Positions 35,666 to 45,303 are shown, counted from the stretch's first letter. The stretch is DNA of 64,000 bases from Clostridiales bacterium (GCA_018372435.1 JAHAJA010000008.1:1-64000); one strand, 5' to 3'. Notes: a model not told the origin generated them from the letters alone. Translations and numbers: made by a program.

Positions 35666-37264
35666 TCACCCCCAATCATCGTTGAGCCAGTTTCTAAGTA
35701 ATTGCGCAACCGCTTCTGGATTCTCATCGACGAATTTCTCTATCATCTTTCTAGTCTCAGATTTCTCGCTGAATTCAATATCTTCAAGAGTCTGATTCTC
35801 TTTTGTAGTAGCTAATAACTGTTCAACAGATAATTCTGGCTCTTGTTCAGTAACTTCAACCGGAGCAGTTCCTTTGAACACAACGAACAATAATAATGCA
35901 ACAATTAATACGAATAAAATAATTGCTAGATAATTAGTCGCACTAGATGTACCCTTTTCTGTAGCTTGGAATACTGGAACTTCAAAAGCTTGCACACTTA
36001 TAGATTTCGAAGAAATACCAGTGGTATTCGCAACAGTAGTGATTGTATCTTCATCAATTTCTAATTTAGTTCTTGTATTATTAGCCTTAACATATTCATC
36101 AAAAGTCATGTCACCAAGAACACCTTGTTTTTTTAGATCTTCTTCTTTATATACAACATATTTTGTAAGTATAATTGCAATCGAAGATTCTTCCGGAACA
36201 ATCGCACCTACTTCTTTCTTCGTATTAGTAGATCTTTCATTAGGAAGATATTCAATAGTTGATGTCTTAGTTTCGGAGTCTGAATTAGACGAATCTTGTG
36301 TAAGGTAATCCGTTCCGTCATTCGAATCTGTTCCAGGAACACCACCTGAAGTATTTGTTCCAGTTGTTTCATAGTTGTAACTTGATTTGTAAACACCTTG
36401 CTCTTGTCCTTCTGCCGGTGTATATTCATTTTGCAGTTCTTCTACAACATCCATATCAAGTTTTAGATTCAAACCGATTTCAGCGTCATCATAACCTAAC
36501 TTCAACATCATCATATATATTGTGTTAGAAATTGTAGCATTCAACTTTTCTTTATATTCTAAATTCGTTTTAAAATTACCAACAGAATACAAATCACTTG
36601 TCCCATTATATAGGACATCTCCATTTTGATTTGTAACTTTAATCTTTTCTGTAGATTGATTTCCTATCGCAGATGCAACCATCATCGCTATTGCTTCCGC
36701 TGAACCTGCACTAAACTCATCATTAACAGTCAATAATACGCTTGCTGGTTTTTCCTTCTCATCTTCAAAAATTGTATATGAACTAGTATTATCACCTATG
36801 TATACAACAGCATCTTTCACACCAGTCATATTCGTACGGATTGTTCTCGCAATATCATCTTGAAGATAAATCGTTGCCTTTAAATCTCTCTCACTTTGTG
36901 TTGTCGTAATACTTGTATTAAACAAGTCTTCCTTTGTCATACCAGTTGTCATGATATCTTCTGAGCCAAGTTTCAAAAGAGCATCTGTGTATCTCTTCTC
37001 ATCAACATATACCGTTAAGCCATTATCTGATTCACGATGCGGAATTCCCTCATCTTCAAGTAAAGTTACAACTTCATTTGCTTGTTTTGTATTCTCACAA
37101 CTCGTCAATTCCTTCCATGATGTACGAGAAAGCATATAAACTAGAATAACAATCGTCAAAAACACAGCTAGTACAACACTTATAATCAGCGTTTTTTGTT
37201 TGCTTGTAAATTTGTTCCACGTTTCAAGCAACGTGGTAGGTATCTTTTTTAATCTTTCTACCAT
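35666..37264 (-). CDS. fliF: MS-ring protein FliF
   Basis: FliF forms the membrane MS ring. The 532-aa protein has a transmembrane helix near 25-45, two ring-building motifs in the periplasmic part, a Ser/Thr/Asn-rich loop (about 305-335) and a second transmembrane helix near 440-465. Its acidic C-terminal FliG-binding tail ends 'QLLRNWLNDDWG'. The order fliE-fliF-fliG is standard. Confidence 0.97.
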   Translation of the reverse strand: MVERLKKIPTTLLETWNKFTSKQKTLIISVVLAVFLTIVILVYMLSRTSWKELTSCENTKQANEVVTLLEDEGIPHRESDNGLTVYVDEKRYTDALLKLGSEDIMTTGMTKEDLFNTSITTTQSERDLKATIYLQDDIARTIRTNMTGVKDAVVYIGDNTSSYTIFEDEKEKPASVLLTVNDEFSAGSAEAIAMMVASAIGNQSTEKIKVTNQNGDVLYNGTSDLYSVGNFKTNLEYKEKLNATISNTIYMMMLKLGYDDAEIGLNLKLDMDVVEELQNEYTPAEGQEQGVYKSSYNYETTGTNTSGGVPGTDSNDGTDYLTQDSSNSDSETKTSTIEYLPNERSTNTKKEVGAIVPEESSIAIILTKYVVYKEEDLKKQGVLGDMTFDEYVKANNTRTKLEIDEDTITTVANTTGISSKSISVQAFEVPVFQATEKGTSSATNYLAIILFVLIVALLLFVVFKGTAPVEVTEQEPELSVEQLLATTKENQTLEDIEFSEKSETRKMIEKFVDENPEAVAQLLRNWLNDDWG

Positions 37265-37395
37265 TGTAACGCTCCTCTAATCACCCTTACCTAATACAAC
37301 TCACTAAGCAATTTTGGGTTATTTCTTTTGCTTTGTATATTGTAATAAATCTATTCAGCAAAATATACACTGCAAGATACTTCTTATATCTCTAA

Positions 37396-37704
37396 CTAAA
37401 ACTGCATATTCATAATTTCTTTATAGGCTTCTAATACTTTATCTCTTACAGCTACTGTGAATTGTAAAGAGGTGTTGGCTTTTGTCTGAGCTACCATCAA
37501 ATCTAGCGCACTATCCGAATAGCCTAATGAATATTTGATTGCCTCTTCTTCTGCCTTATTTGTTAACGTGTCTGTCTCATTAACCATATTTAAAGCAGAC
37601 TGAAATAAACTCTCAAAACCTGTACCAGTATTTGTTTTCTTTACAGCTCCATTATATGTATTATCTAGTATACTTGATATATTTTTAATAGATTCTATAT
37701 TCAT
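37396..37704 (-). CDS. fliE: Basal-body protein FliE
   Basis: FliE joins the MS ring to the rod. The 102-aa size and C-terminal motif 'ALDLMVAQTKANTSLQFTVAVRDKVLEAYKEIMNMQ', described from about residue 66, are typical. It follows flgC. A 131-bp gap of no evident content separates it from fliF. Confidence 0.95.
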   Translation of the reverse strand: MNIESIKNISSILDNTYNGAVKKTNTGTGFESLFQSALNMVNETDTLTNKAEEEAIKYSLGYSDSALDLMVAQTKANTSLQFTVAVRDKVLEAYKEIMNMQF

Positions 37705-37722
37705 TCTGTACTCCTCTTAATA

Positions 37723-38157
37723 TTATTTCCCAATTTCTAAAGCTTTAGATTCCATTGCTTTTGCACCATTAAAACAAGTAATATTTGCTTCATAAGCACG
37801 ACTTGAATCAATAAGATTAGTCATTTCCGTTACAGTGTCCACATTAGGATAACTTACATAACCATCTTGATCAGCGTCTGGATGAGCGGGATCATAAACT
37901 TTCCTCATCGGTGTTTGTGTATCCTCTACTATTTTTGTAACTTTAACTCCATTGCTAGAAGCTAAGACATTCTGCAAAACTCCGCTAAAACTTCTAGTAT
38001 CTTTTTCAGCAAAAACTACCGTTTTTCTAACATATGGTTTCCCATCAGCACCACGAGTTGTATTTACATTCGCAATATTTTGTGAAATAATATCCGTTCT
38101 CAGTTGTTGCGCTGTCATACCACTTGCACTCACGTTCATTGCATTAAATAACGACAT
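37723..38157 (-). CDS. flgC: Proximal rod protein FlgC
   Basis: The 144-aa rod protein has the N-terminal signature 'FNAMNVSASGMTAQQLRTDIISQNIANVNT', described from residues about 4-33, and the C-terminal 'EMTNLIDSSRAYEANI' helix. It lies between flgB and fliE. Confidence 0.97.
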   Translation of the reverse strand: MSLFNAMNVSASGMTAQQLRTDIISQNIANVNTTRGADGKPYVRKTVVFAEKDTRSFSGVLQNVLASSNGVKVTKIVEDTQTPMRKVYDPAHPDADQDGYVSYPNVDTVTEMTNLIDSSRAYEANITCFNGAKAMESKALEIGK

Positions 38158-38207
38158 GCTATTCCTCCATACTAATTATATTTTATCTATTCTTACCCGT
38201 GTTAAAT

Positions 38208-38594
38208 TTACTTGCCCATTGCTATTTTAATCGCACTGAATCCTCGATTCATATAATCCACTAATGTATTATACTTTAACTGACTTTGTGCATAATAAGA
38301 ACTTTCTGTTGATATATCTACATTGTTACCATCTGAGCGATAACTTAAATTCGCATTATCTGTATATACCTGAGCATTTAAACTTGCTAAATCCATGGAA
38401 GCTACTTTCGAATCTAGACTTCCACCGCCAGACATCTGTGCCGCTAATAAGGATTCAAATTTAACATCCTGTCTCTTGTAATTTGGTGTATCAACATTTG
38501 CAATATTGTTTGCTATAACTGTACTTCTCATCTTGCTTGCAGCAGCAGCTTGTCCAGTTACATTAATATAATTATACGCATCTGATAATATCAT
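38208..38594 (-). CDS. flgB: Proximal rod protein FlgB
   Basis: The 128-aa rod protein has the 'VIANNIANVDTPNYKRQDVKFE' signature near residues 27-48. It is the first gene of the fla/che block, preceded by a 520-bp non-coding region with a TTGACA-type promoter. Confidence 0.97.
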   Translation of the reverse strand: MILSDAYNYINVTGQAAAASKMRSTVIANNIANVDTPNYKRQDVKFESLLAAQMSGGGSLDSKVASMDLASLNAQVYTDNANLSYRSDGNNVDISTESSYYAQSQLKYNTLVDYMNRGFSAIKIAMGK

Positions 38595-38635
38595 TCTTTC
38601 ACACTTCCTTTCAAAGGATCTCCAAAATAATCATT

Positions 38636-38664
38636 CCTATAATAATTATATTGATTTTTGTCAA
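38636..38664 (-). promoter_or_regulatory. Probable fla/che operon promoter
   Basis: The minus strand reads TTGACA (perfect -35, 38664-38659), 17 bases, TATAGG (38641-38636), about 40-70 bases before flgB. This matches a sigma-A promoter for the long operon, as in Bacillus where fla/che is driven mainly by sigma-A. No convincing sigma-D promoter (TAAA-N15-GCCGATAT) is seen nearby. Confidence 0.5.
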
Positions 38665-39009
38665 AAAAACAAGTTTTATTTCTTTATGGCACAATTCTTA
38701 ACTTTTCATCATTTCTCTAAAAAATGCTGATTTTAAGCCATTTACAACCAATTATATAAAATTTTGAAATTTCAAGAGTTAAGTAAATAGGATTATTTTA
38801 CTATCTAAAAATCTGATAAATATACAATAATTTTTATATTTCGATTAACAACTTCCGTGCATTTTGTCATATTTTTACATATTGTAATTTATTTTGTTTG
38901 TTCTCGCTATTTAATATAAATTACGAATACTAGTTAATAATTATCCAAAATAAAAAGTAATATAATAAACAGAATTTTTATTTCCATAAAAATCCAATCA
39001 AATAACATC

Positions 39010-39043
39010 AAAAAAAGAATCTGCAACGTGTGCAAATTCTTTT
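39010..39043 (-). terminator. codY terminator
   Basis: AAGAATTTGCA (39041-39031) pairs with TGCAGATTCTT (39026-39016), one G-U pair, with a short loop and a following run of seven T in the minus direction (39016-39010). It lies about 70 bases after the codY stop and separates codY from the motility operon. Confidence 0.75.
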
Positions 39044-39114
39044 CATAATTGAGTTCGAAAAACGATACACAACATACCTGAAAGAATTCTTCGAATTTTC
39101 AACCTTCTTACTTA

Positions 39115-39888
39115 CTATTTGTATTTCAATTTTTTTAACTCATCAAATACAACATCATTAAGTACCTTAATATAAGTTCCTTTCATACCTGATGATCTCG
39201 ATTCAATAACCCCTGCACTTTCGAATTTACGAAGTGCATTAACAATAACAGATCTCGTAATACCAACTCTATCCGCAATTTTACTTGCAACAAGAATTCC
39301 TTCATTTCCATCCAACTCTTCAAAAATATGTGTTATTGCTTCTAACTCTGAGAAAGATAATGTACTAATCGCAGATTTCACAATCTGTACTTTCCTATGT
39401 TCTTCTGCATTTTCTTCATTAACCGAACGCATCATCTCTAGCCCAACAACTGTAGTTCCATACTCACTAAGAATAATATCGTCTATTATATACTGTGCAT
39501 TATTCTTGTATATGAATAATGTTCCCAAACGCTCCCCTGCAATTTCAATTGGAGTAATCATCGCCTGGCAATCATTAATATTATCGAATTCAAAACCAAG
39601 CGTTAGAAGATTCACATTTTCTTTTGTAGAAAGAATGTTTAGTAAACGTTCATTCAAAAGTTTATCAATGTGACCTCCTACACTATCTTTAATAAGCTCT
39701 TTGATTTCACTAATATCACTACGATTCTTAATTCCTAGAACTTTACCCTTTTTACTAATTACCAATATGTTAGATTCAAGAATTTCACTAAGCACATCAC
39801 AAATATCATTAAATACTACTTTATGAGAATTATTATTGTGAAGAAGCTTGTTAATCTTTCTTGTCTTATCTAATAATTGCACGCTCAT
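39115..39888 (-). CDS. codY: Global nutrient-sensing regulator CodY
   Basis: CodY binds branched-chain amino acids (and GTP in many species) and represses stationary-phase, motility and competence genes. The 257-aa protein has an N-terminal GAF-type sensor domain (about 1-150), a linker helix and a C-terminal winged helix-turn-helix with 'ASKIADRVGITRSVIVNALRKFESAGVIESRS', described from about residue 203. It sits just before the fla/che operon as in Bacillus, but trmFO-xerC-hslVU are missing between topA and codY. Confidence 0.98.
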   Translation of the reverse strand: MSVQLLDKTRKINKLLHNNNSHKVVFNDICDVLSEILESNILVISKKGKVLGIKNRSDISEIKELIKDSVGGHIDKLLNERLLNILSTKENVNLLTLGFEFDNINDCQAMITPIEIAGERLGTLFIYKNNAQYIIDDIILSEYGTTVVGLEMMRSVNEENAEEHRKVQIVKSAISTLSFSELEAITHIFEELDGNEGILVASKIADRVGITRSVIVNALRKFESAGVIESRSSGMKGTYIKVLNDVVFDELKKLKYK

Positions 39889-39970
39889 ATTGTCAGCCCT
39901 CCTGCTTTTTGTTACATAAACTCAACATTACTAACATCACGTACTTACTTATTATATAGAATAACTATAT

Positions 39971-39985
39971 AATTTTCTGCAAATA
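39971..39985. promoter_or_regulatory. CodY-box-like site in the codY leader
   Basis: The plus strand reads AATTTTCTGCAAATA, matching the published CodY consensus AATTTTCWGAAAATT at 13 of 15 positions. It lies about 85 bases before the codY start and downstream of the promoter candidates, a position that would allow roadblock autoregulation. Confidence 0.45.
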
Positions 39986-40079
39986 AAAGATATCTTCTTA
40001 TATATTAACAATAGACCCCCAATATGAGAAGACTTCAGTATTTAAACATACCATTTGCAAAATATTTCTTGATAGACCA

Positions 40080-40130
40080 AGTTTATCATACATTTTGAAT
40101 AAAAACAATAGTTGTTTGACAATTATAGCA
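40080..40130 (-). promoter_or_regulatory. codY promoter candidates
   Basis: There is an extended -10 TGCTATAAT at 40130-40122 with a poor -35, and separately TTGTTT (40108-40103), 17 bases, TAAACT (40085-40080). Both point at codY and would give a leader of about 185-230 nt. Confidence 0.35.
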
Positions 40131-40206
40131 CAAATCTCATAAATACTATAGGTTTTATATAAAAAACTAGCGTTAATATATAATTACATAGTATTAGTTA
40201 TTACTA

Positions 40207-42285
40207 TTAATCTTCTTTTTTTATTTCTTTAGGTTGTGTATGTCCACAAGTTTCTTCACTACAAACTAGAGTATTTCCTCGTTCTACCATAATAGCTCCA
40301 CATTTCGGACATTTTTCATTCGTAGGCCTTTGCCATGTCATAAAATCGCACTCTGGATTGTCTTCACAGCCAAAGTACTTACGACCTTTTTTAGTCTTAC
40401 GAATAACAACATCTTTTCCACATTTTGGACATGCAACACCAATCTTCTCAAGATATGCTTTCGTATTTCTACACTCTGGGAAGCCAGGACATGCTAGGAA
40501 TTTACCATGTGGACCGTATTTTATTACCATTTTTCTACCACATTCTTCGCATTCTACATCTGTAACTTCATCTTCGATTTTTATTTTTTCTAATTTCTTC
40601 TCTGCATTTTGAACAGCTTCGTCTAAATCAGGGTAGAAGTTGCTAACAACAGTTTTCCAGTTAACAGATCCATCTTCTACTCTATCTAACAACATCTCAA
40701 GGTTTGCTGTGAAATTAACATCTACAATGCTAGAAAAAGCTTGTAACATAATTTTATTAACGATTTCACCAAGTTCTGTTACATAAAGATTCTTATTCTC
40801 TTTCGCAACATATCTTCTTGCTATAATTGTTGTAATTGTTGGTGCATAGGTACTAGGACGACCAATTCCTAACTCTTCTAACGTCTTAACCAAAGAAGCT
40901 TCTGTAAAATGAGCTGGTGGTTGTGTAAAGTGTTGTTTACTTTCAGTGTCGATTAGTGTCAACTTAGAGTTTGTATCTAATGTTTTTGACAGGTTATTCT
41001 TTTCTTCTTTATCATCTTCTGTATTGTATACAGATAAGTACCCATCAAACACTAGTTTTGATGCACTTGTGGTAAATCTATATCCGTTTGCAGAAATTTT
41101 AACAGAAGTTGTTTCGTACTTCGCTGGTTGCATACGAGATGCCACAAATCTTTTCCATATTAATTGATATAGACGGAATAGATCTCTACTTAAAGACTCT
41201 TTAATCTTCGTCGGTGTCATATCAACATAAGTAGGTCGAATTGCCTCATGCGCATCTTGAATCTTCTTACCTGCATTCTTATTGCCATCTTCTGATGTTA
41301 CATATTTATCACTATAATTTTCCTTGATAAATTCTTTTACACTTGCATCTGCCTCTTCTGAGATACGCGTAGAATCTGTACGCAAATAAGAAATCAAACC
41401 AATTGTTCCACTACCTTTGATATCCACGCCTTCATATAATTGTTGGGCAAGACGCATCGTCTTTTGAGTAGAGTAGTTCAGGACTTTAGCTGCTTCTTGT
41501 TGTAACGTACTAGTTGTAAATGGTAATGGAGCTTTCTTAATACGTTCTCCAACTTTAACATCAGTAACCTTGTACTCAGCATTCTCTAACTTCTTCAAGA
41601 TTTCATTCATCTGTTCTTCGGATTCAATCTCTATCTTGCTCTTCTCATCACCGTAGAATTTGGCTACTAAAGGTTTTTTCTCACCGCTAGCTTGAATACT
41701 AGCTTCCAATGTCCAGTATTCTTGAGGTACGAACGCATTAATTTCCTCTTCACGATCACAGATAATTCGAAGTGCTACTGATTGTACTCTACCAGCACTT
41801 AATCCACGTTTTACTTTTTCCCATAACAGTGGACTAATACAATAGCCTACCATACGATCTAGCATTCTTCTTGCTTGTTGTGAATTAACTAAATTCATAT
41901 CTATTGTTCTTGCTTGTTTCAATGAATTCTTAACTGCAGTCTTAGTAATTTCATTGAATGCAATTCTATTTGATAATGTAGGATCTAACTTTAATGCCGT
42001 TGCAAGATGCCATGAAATTGCTTCCCCTTCACGGTCAGGGTCAGTTGCAAGATAAACTTTATCTACTTTCTTTACTTCTTTTCTTAGTTTGGCAAGTAAA
42101 TCCCCTTTACCTCGAATTGTTATATATTTAGGTTCATAATCATGTTCAAAATCAATACCCATTTGGCTCTTTGGGAAATCTCTTACATGACCACTAGAAG
42201 CTAATACTTCATAATTGGAACCAAGAAATTTTTTTATTGTCTTTGCCTTAGCAGGTGATTCTACTATCACGAGATATTTTGGCAT
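40207..42285 (-). CDS. topA: DNA topoisomerase I
   Basis: This type IA enzyme relaxes negative supercoils. The 692-aa protein has an N-terminal TOPRIM domain ('LVIVESPAKAKTIKKFLG', 'DPDREGEAISWHL'), the active-site tyrosine in 'ISYLRTDSTRIS' near residue 300, and three C-terminal four-cysteine zinc ribbons ('CEECGRK..CPGFPEC', 'CPKCGKD..CEDNPEC', 'CPKCGAI..CSEETC'). It has its own promoter and lies between dprA and codY. Confidence 0.98.
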   Translation of the reverse strand: MPKYLVIVESPAKAKTIKKFLGSNYEVLASSGHVRDFPKSQMGIDFEHDYEPKYITIRGKGDLLAKLRKEVKKVDKVYLATDPDREGEAISWHLATALKLDPTLSNRIAFNEITKTAVKNSLKQARTIDMNLVNSQQARRMLDRMVGYCISPLLWEKVKRGLSAGRVQSVALRIICDREEEINAFVPQEYWTLEASIQASGEKKPLVAKFYGDEKSKIEIESEEQMNEILKKLENAEYKVTDVKVGERIKKAPLPFTTSTLQQEAAKVLNYSTQKTMRLAQQLYEGVDIKGSGTIGLISYLRTDSTRISEEADASVKEFIKENYSDKYVTSEDGNKNAGKKIQDAHEAIRPTYVDMTPTKIKESLSRDLFRLYQLIWKRFVASRMQPAKYETTSVKISANGYRFTTSASKLVFDGYLSVYNTEDDKEEKNNLSKTLDTNSKLTLIDTESKQHFTQPPAHFTEASLVKTLEELGIGRPSTYAPTITTIIARRYVAKENKNLYVTELGEIVNKIMLQAFSSIVDVNFTANLEMLLDRVEDGSVNWKTVVSNFYPDLDEAVQNAEKKLEKIKIEDEVTDVECEECGRKMVIKYGPHGKFLACPGFPECRNTKAYLEKIGVACPKCGKDVVIRKTKKGRKYFGCEDNPECDFMTWQRPTNEKCPKCGAIMVERGNTLVCSEETCGHTQPKEIKKED

Positions 42286-42409
42286 GTAATCACTCCTTTA
42301 ATTATTAAGTGAATTTATATTCCCATACTGTTTACTAATTCACTATTCATTATTCCAACGTTAATAACAAATATCTAACTTTTGTATTACCGTAGTCTAA
42401 ACTTAAACT

Positions 42410-42438
42410 AGCATACACTATTTTTTAATACGTTTCAA
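42410..42438 (-). promoter_or_regulatory. topA promoter
   Basis: The minus strand reads TTGAAA (42438-42433), 17 bases, TATGCT (42415-42410), with a TG just before the -10. It would give a leader of about 120 nt. Confidence 0.55.
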
Positions 42439-42545
42439 GCGAATTATTATTTATTTTCTTTTTTTGGGTATATTTACTATTTCCCTTCTTAAATCAAACC
42501 ATATTTTGCAGTTCATTTATATTATATAACCAAACATAAGAGACA

Positions 42546-42575
42546 CCCTCCTTTTTACAAGGAGGATAACCCGCT
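42546..42575 (-). other. Hairpin after dprA with an exposed ribosome-site-like arm
   Basis: TCCTCCTT and AAGGAGGG pair around a short loop just downstream of the dprA stop. In the minus direction the second arm is followed by a six-codon frame (M-F-G-Y-I-I) at normal spacing. No T tract follows. It could be a weak dprA terminator or a leader element; the mini-frame is probably chance. Confidence 0.3.
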
Positions 42576-42584
42576 TTTTCATTA

Positions 42585-43718
42585 TTAAGAATACACGAAT
42601 AATGTATGTAATATATAGTATTGCGCAGATATCTCTTTTATTAAACCTTTCATCTGTAAAACAAATATAACTTCCATTAACTTAACGGTATCTAGTCCAG
42701 TATCTGTTAATAGCTTCTCAAAATGTATTGGTTCATACCCCAGTTTCATAAGAACTAACTTCTCCTCATTTGTCACTTGATGTTCAAATACCATAGACTC
42801 TTGTTTACTCTTTTTTCCCTTTTCTTTTAAGAAAGGATATCGCACCGTTAGTTCATCTATAATATCACTAGCTGTTTGTACTAATTTTGCACCGTTTTGT
42901 ATTAATCGATTACATCCAATTGATAACTGATCCGTAATCTTTCCTGGTAGCGCATAAATATCTTTACCTTGTTCAAGACCACAATCTACTGTTATTAACG
43001 TACCACTCTTCTCCTTAGCTTCCACTACTAATATGCCATCTGATAGTCCCGCTATAATTCGATTCCTTACAGGAAAATGAAATGCTAATGCCGGGGAACC
43101 AAGTGGGTATTCCGATAGAATACCACCTTGGTATTCCACATCATGATACAATTGATAATTCTCTCTGGGATAGCAGATATTCACACCACTTCCAATAACA
43201 CCAAATGTCTTTCCTTTCCCTTCTAATGCTCCTCTATGAGCATAGCCATCAACTCCTTTTGCAAGTCCACTTACAACTTGTATGTTGTTCATAGCTAATT
43301 CTTTAGCAAACTTACGTGCCACCTCCAAACCATATGCAGAACAAGCCCTTGCTCCTATTATTGCAACAGTAGGTAACTTCTCATCTGGTAGTTCTCCAAG
43401 ATAATACAAAAACCAAGGCGGATCATACATATTCAGTAATCGTTTTGGATAACTCAGATCTTCTTGAATAACAAAATGTATGTCCTTACTAATTAACTTT
43501 TCATATGATTTGTATTCTTTTTCTAGATCTATGCCTTCTAGTATCATAACTTTAGCACTATCAGATAACCATTCTAGCGAATTGATTTCATCTGCTTCTA
43601 CCGTTAACACTGCTTCTAATGACCCATAATAAGCTAATAGGTTAGAGGTTTCTTTATATCCTATATTCTCCTTCTTTGACCAGGCATACCATAATAATTT
43701 CTGTTTTGAACATTCCAT
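42585..43718 (-). CDS. dprA: DNA processing protein DprA (Smf)
   Basis: DprA loads RecA on incoming single-stranded DNA during transformation. The 377-aa protein has an N-terminal SAM-like region, the Rossmann domain with 'VAIIGARACSAYGLEVARKFA', 'VSGLAKGVDGYAHRGAL' and 'SEYPLGSPALAFHFPVRNRIIAGLS', described in parts, and a C-terminal winged helix. Its start abuts the comM stop. Together with comM it suggests a DNA-uptake module, though other competence genes are not visible here. Confidence 0.96.
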   Translation of the reverse strand: MECSKQKLLWYAWSKKENIGYKETSNLLAYYGSLEAVLTVEADEINSLEWLSDSAKVMILEGIDLEKEYKSYEKLISKDIHFVIQEDLSYPKRLLNMYDPPWFLYYLGELPDEKLPTVAIIGARACSAYGLEVARKFAKELAMNNIQVVSGLAKGVDGYAHRGALEGKGKTFGVIGSGVNICYPRENYQLYHDVEYQGGILSEYPLGSPALAFHFPVRNRIIAGLSDGILVVEAKEKSGTLITVDCGLEQGKDIYALPGKITDQLSIGCNRLIQNGAKLVQTASDIIDELTVRYPFLKEKGKKSKQESMVFEHQVTNEEKLVLMKLGYEPIHFEKLLTDTGLDTVKLMEVIFVLQMKGLIKEISAQYYILHTLFVYS

Positions 43719-45257
43719 TTATATATCCCCCCAATATTTCTTATCTAAGCTTCGATAACTAATTGCTTCATACAGATGTTCTTTTCGTATCGTTTCCTCC
43801 CCACATAGATCAGCTATCGTTCTGCTAACCTTAAGAATCCGATGGTATGCACGAGCGCTTAGATTAAGCGTATTGAATGCATTCTCAATGATCTTTTCTT
43901 CTTCAGTCCCAAGCTTACAATACTTTTTAATCTGTTTCGTATTCAACATAGAATTATAATAGATTCCTGTACCTTTATAACGTTTGCTTTGTATCTTTCT
44001 TGCTTCTTGAACCCGTTTTTGTATCTCTTTTGATGACTCTCCTTTTTCAGAACAAACTAATTCTTGATACTCTACTGGTGTTGTTTCCACACAGATATCG
44101 ATTCGATCTAGTAATGGTCTTGATATCTTCCCTAGATATTGTTTAACTTGATGGAGCGAACAGTTACACCTTCGTGTGTCAGGATAATATCCACATTTAC
44201 AAGGATTTAACGCGGTAACAAGCATAAAGCTTGCAGGGTATCTATAGGTCGCTTGAACTCTAGTAATGGTAACTGTTCGTTCTTCTAATGGCTGCCGCAA
44301 AACTTCAAGTGTACGAGTTTGAAATTCTGGAAGTTCATCTAAGAAAAGAACTCCCCCTGATGACAAACTAATCTCTCCTGGGACTGGCATTCTTCCGCCA
44401 CCCACTAATGCTGTTGGTGTAATGGTATGATGTGGTGCACGATACGGTCTATTATGTACTAATACTCGATCTCCACCTAATAAGCCCGCGATACTATACA
44501 CTTTTGAGATCTCCATGCTTTCCTCGACACTCATTCGAGGCATTATACTCGGTATCCGTTTGGCAATCATAGTTTTACCTGCCCCTGGCGGACCAATTAT
44601 CGCAATATTATGCATTCCTGCAACCGCAACCTCAACAGCTCTCTTCATCATATTCTGTCCGACCAAATCAGTAAAGTCATCATATTCTTGATAGATTTCA
44701 TTTTCAAACAAAGCTTCTAAATCGACGAAACACGGCTCTATTATACGTGCTCCATTCAGATACTCTACCGCTTCCATTAATGTCCTTATACCGATTACTT
44801 CAATATCTGTTACTACAGCGCCTTCCTTTACATTATCAATCGGAACTAAGCACCTCTTAAAACCATGCTTTGCCGCAGCATAAGTCATGGGAAGCACCCC
44901 ATTCACACGTTGTAGATGCCCATCTAGACTTAGCTCGCCAATTATCATACAATCATCTATATTGTCTTGTGGAATATAGCCAGAAGCGACTAGAATCGCG
45001 ATAGCGATTGGAAAATCAAAAGCAGTTCCCTCCTTACGGATATCTGCAGGTGATAGATTAATTGTGATGTGTTTGGGTGGTAGACGAAATTCCGAATTCT
45101 TTAAAGCTATTCGCACTCTTTCTTTTGCTTCCTTAACTTCTGAAGCAAGAAAACCGACCATATCAAAGCTTGGCAGACCATCACTAACATCTGCCTCCAC
45201 TTGCACTGGAATTCCATCTATTCCTAAAATTGCAGCACAGTACGATTTACTAAACAT
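43719..45257 (-). CDS. comM: ComM/YifB family AAA+ helicase-like protein
   Basis: ComM promotes branch migration during natural transformation. The 512-aa protein has an N-terminal Lon-like domain ('FDMVGFLASEVKEAKERVRIALKNS'), an Mg-chelatase-type AAA+ domain with Walker A 'GPPGAGKTMIAKRIP' and 'GGVLFLDELPEF', a cysteine cluster 'NPCKCGYYPDTRRCNCS' and a C-terminal helical lid. It has its own promoter upstream and is followed directly by dprA. Confidence 0.95.
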   Translation of the reverse strand: MFSKSYCAAILGIDGIPVQVEADVSDGLPSFDMVGFLASEVKEAKERVRIALKNSEFRLPPKHITINLSPADIRKEGTAFDFPIAIAILVASGYIPQDNIDDCMIIGELSLDGHLQRVNGVLPMTYAAAKHGFKRCLVPIDNVKEGAVVTDIEVIGIRTLMEAVEYLNGARIIEPCFVDLEALFENEIYQEYDDFTDLVGQNMMKRAVEVAVAGMHNIAIIGPPGAGKTMIAKRIPSIMPRMSVEESMEISKVYSIAGLLGGDRVLVHNRPYRAPHHTITPTALVGGGRMPVPGEISLSSGGVLFLDELPEFQTRTLEVLRQPLEERTVTITRVQATYRYPASFMLVTALNPCKCGYYPDTRRCNCSLHQVKQYLGKISRPLLDRIDICVETTPVEYQELVCSEKGESSKEIQKRVQEARKIQSKRYKGTGIYYNSMLNTKQIKKYCKLGTEEEKIIENAFNTLNLSARAYHRILKVSRTIADLCGEETIRKEHLYEAISYRSLDKKYWGDI

Positions 45258-45303
45258 AATGATCCTTTCCCTCTCTTCAAGACTTCAGGAACCATATATT
45301 TAC

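Larger units (their letters stand above)
38595..39114. other. 520-bp non-coding region between codY and flgB
   Basis: No gene is present. Next to codY is its terminator (39010-39043). Next to flgB are the probable fla/che promoter and ribosome site. Between them is very A/T-rich sequence with a 12-bp perfect palindrome TTGAAATTTCAA at 38763-38774, part of a degenerate CodY-like sequence. Its length in an otherwise packed block suggests several regulator sites. Confidence 0.6.
39889..40206. other. 318-bp region between topA and codY
   Basis: It holds the codY promoter candidates, a long A/T-rich leader and the CodY-like box. A 9-bp perfect hairpin ATTATATAG/CTATATAAT lies at about 39950-39972, and a larger CTTCT.ATAT/ATAT.AGAAG hairpin at about 39990-40032. 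No gene and no clear topA terminator are seen. Confidence 0.5.

Noticed and set aside
37213..37226. parS-like sequence TGTTCCACGTTTCA
   Set aside because: It matches only the left half of the parS consensus and lies inside fliF coding sequence.
38595..39114. Sigma-D (TAAA-N15-GCCGATAT) promoter before flgB
   Set aside because: I found no acceptable -10 of that type in the region; the sigma-A-like promoter fits better.
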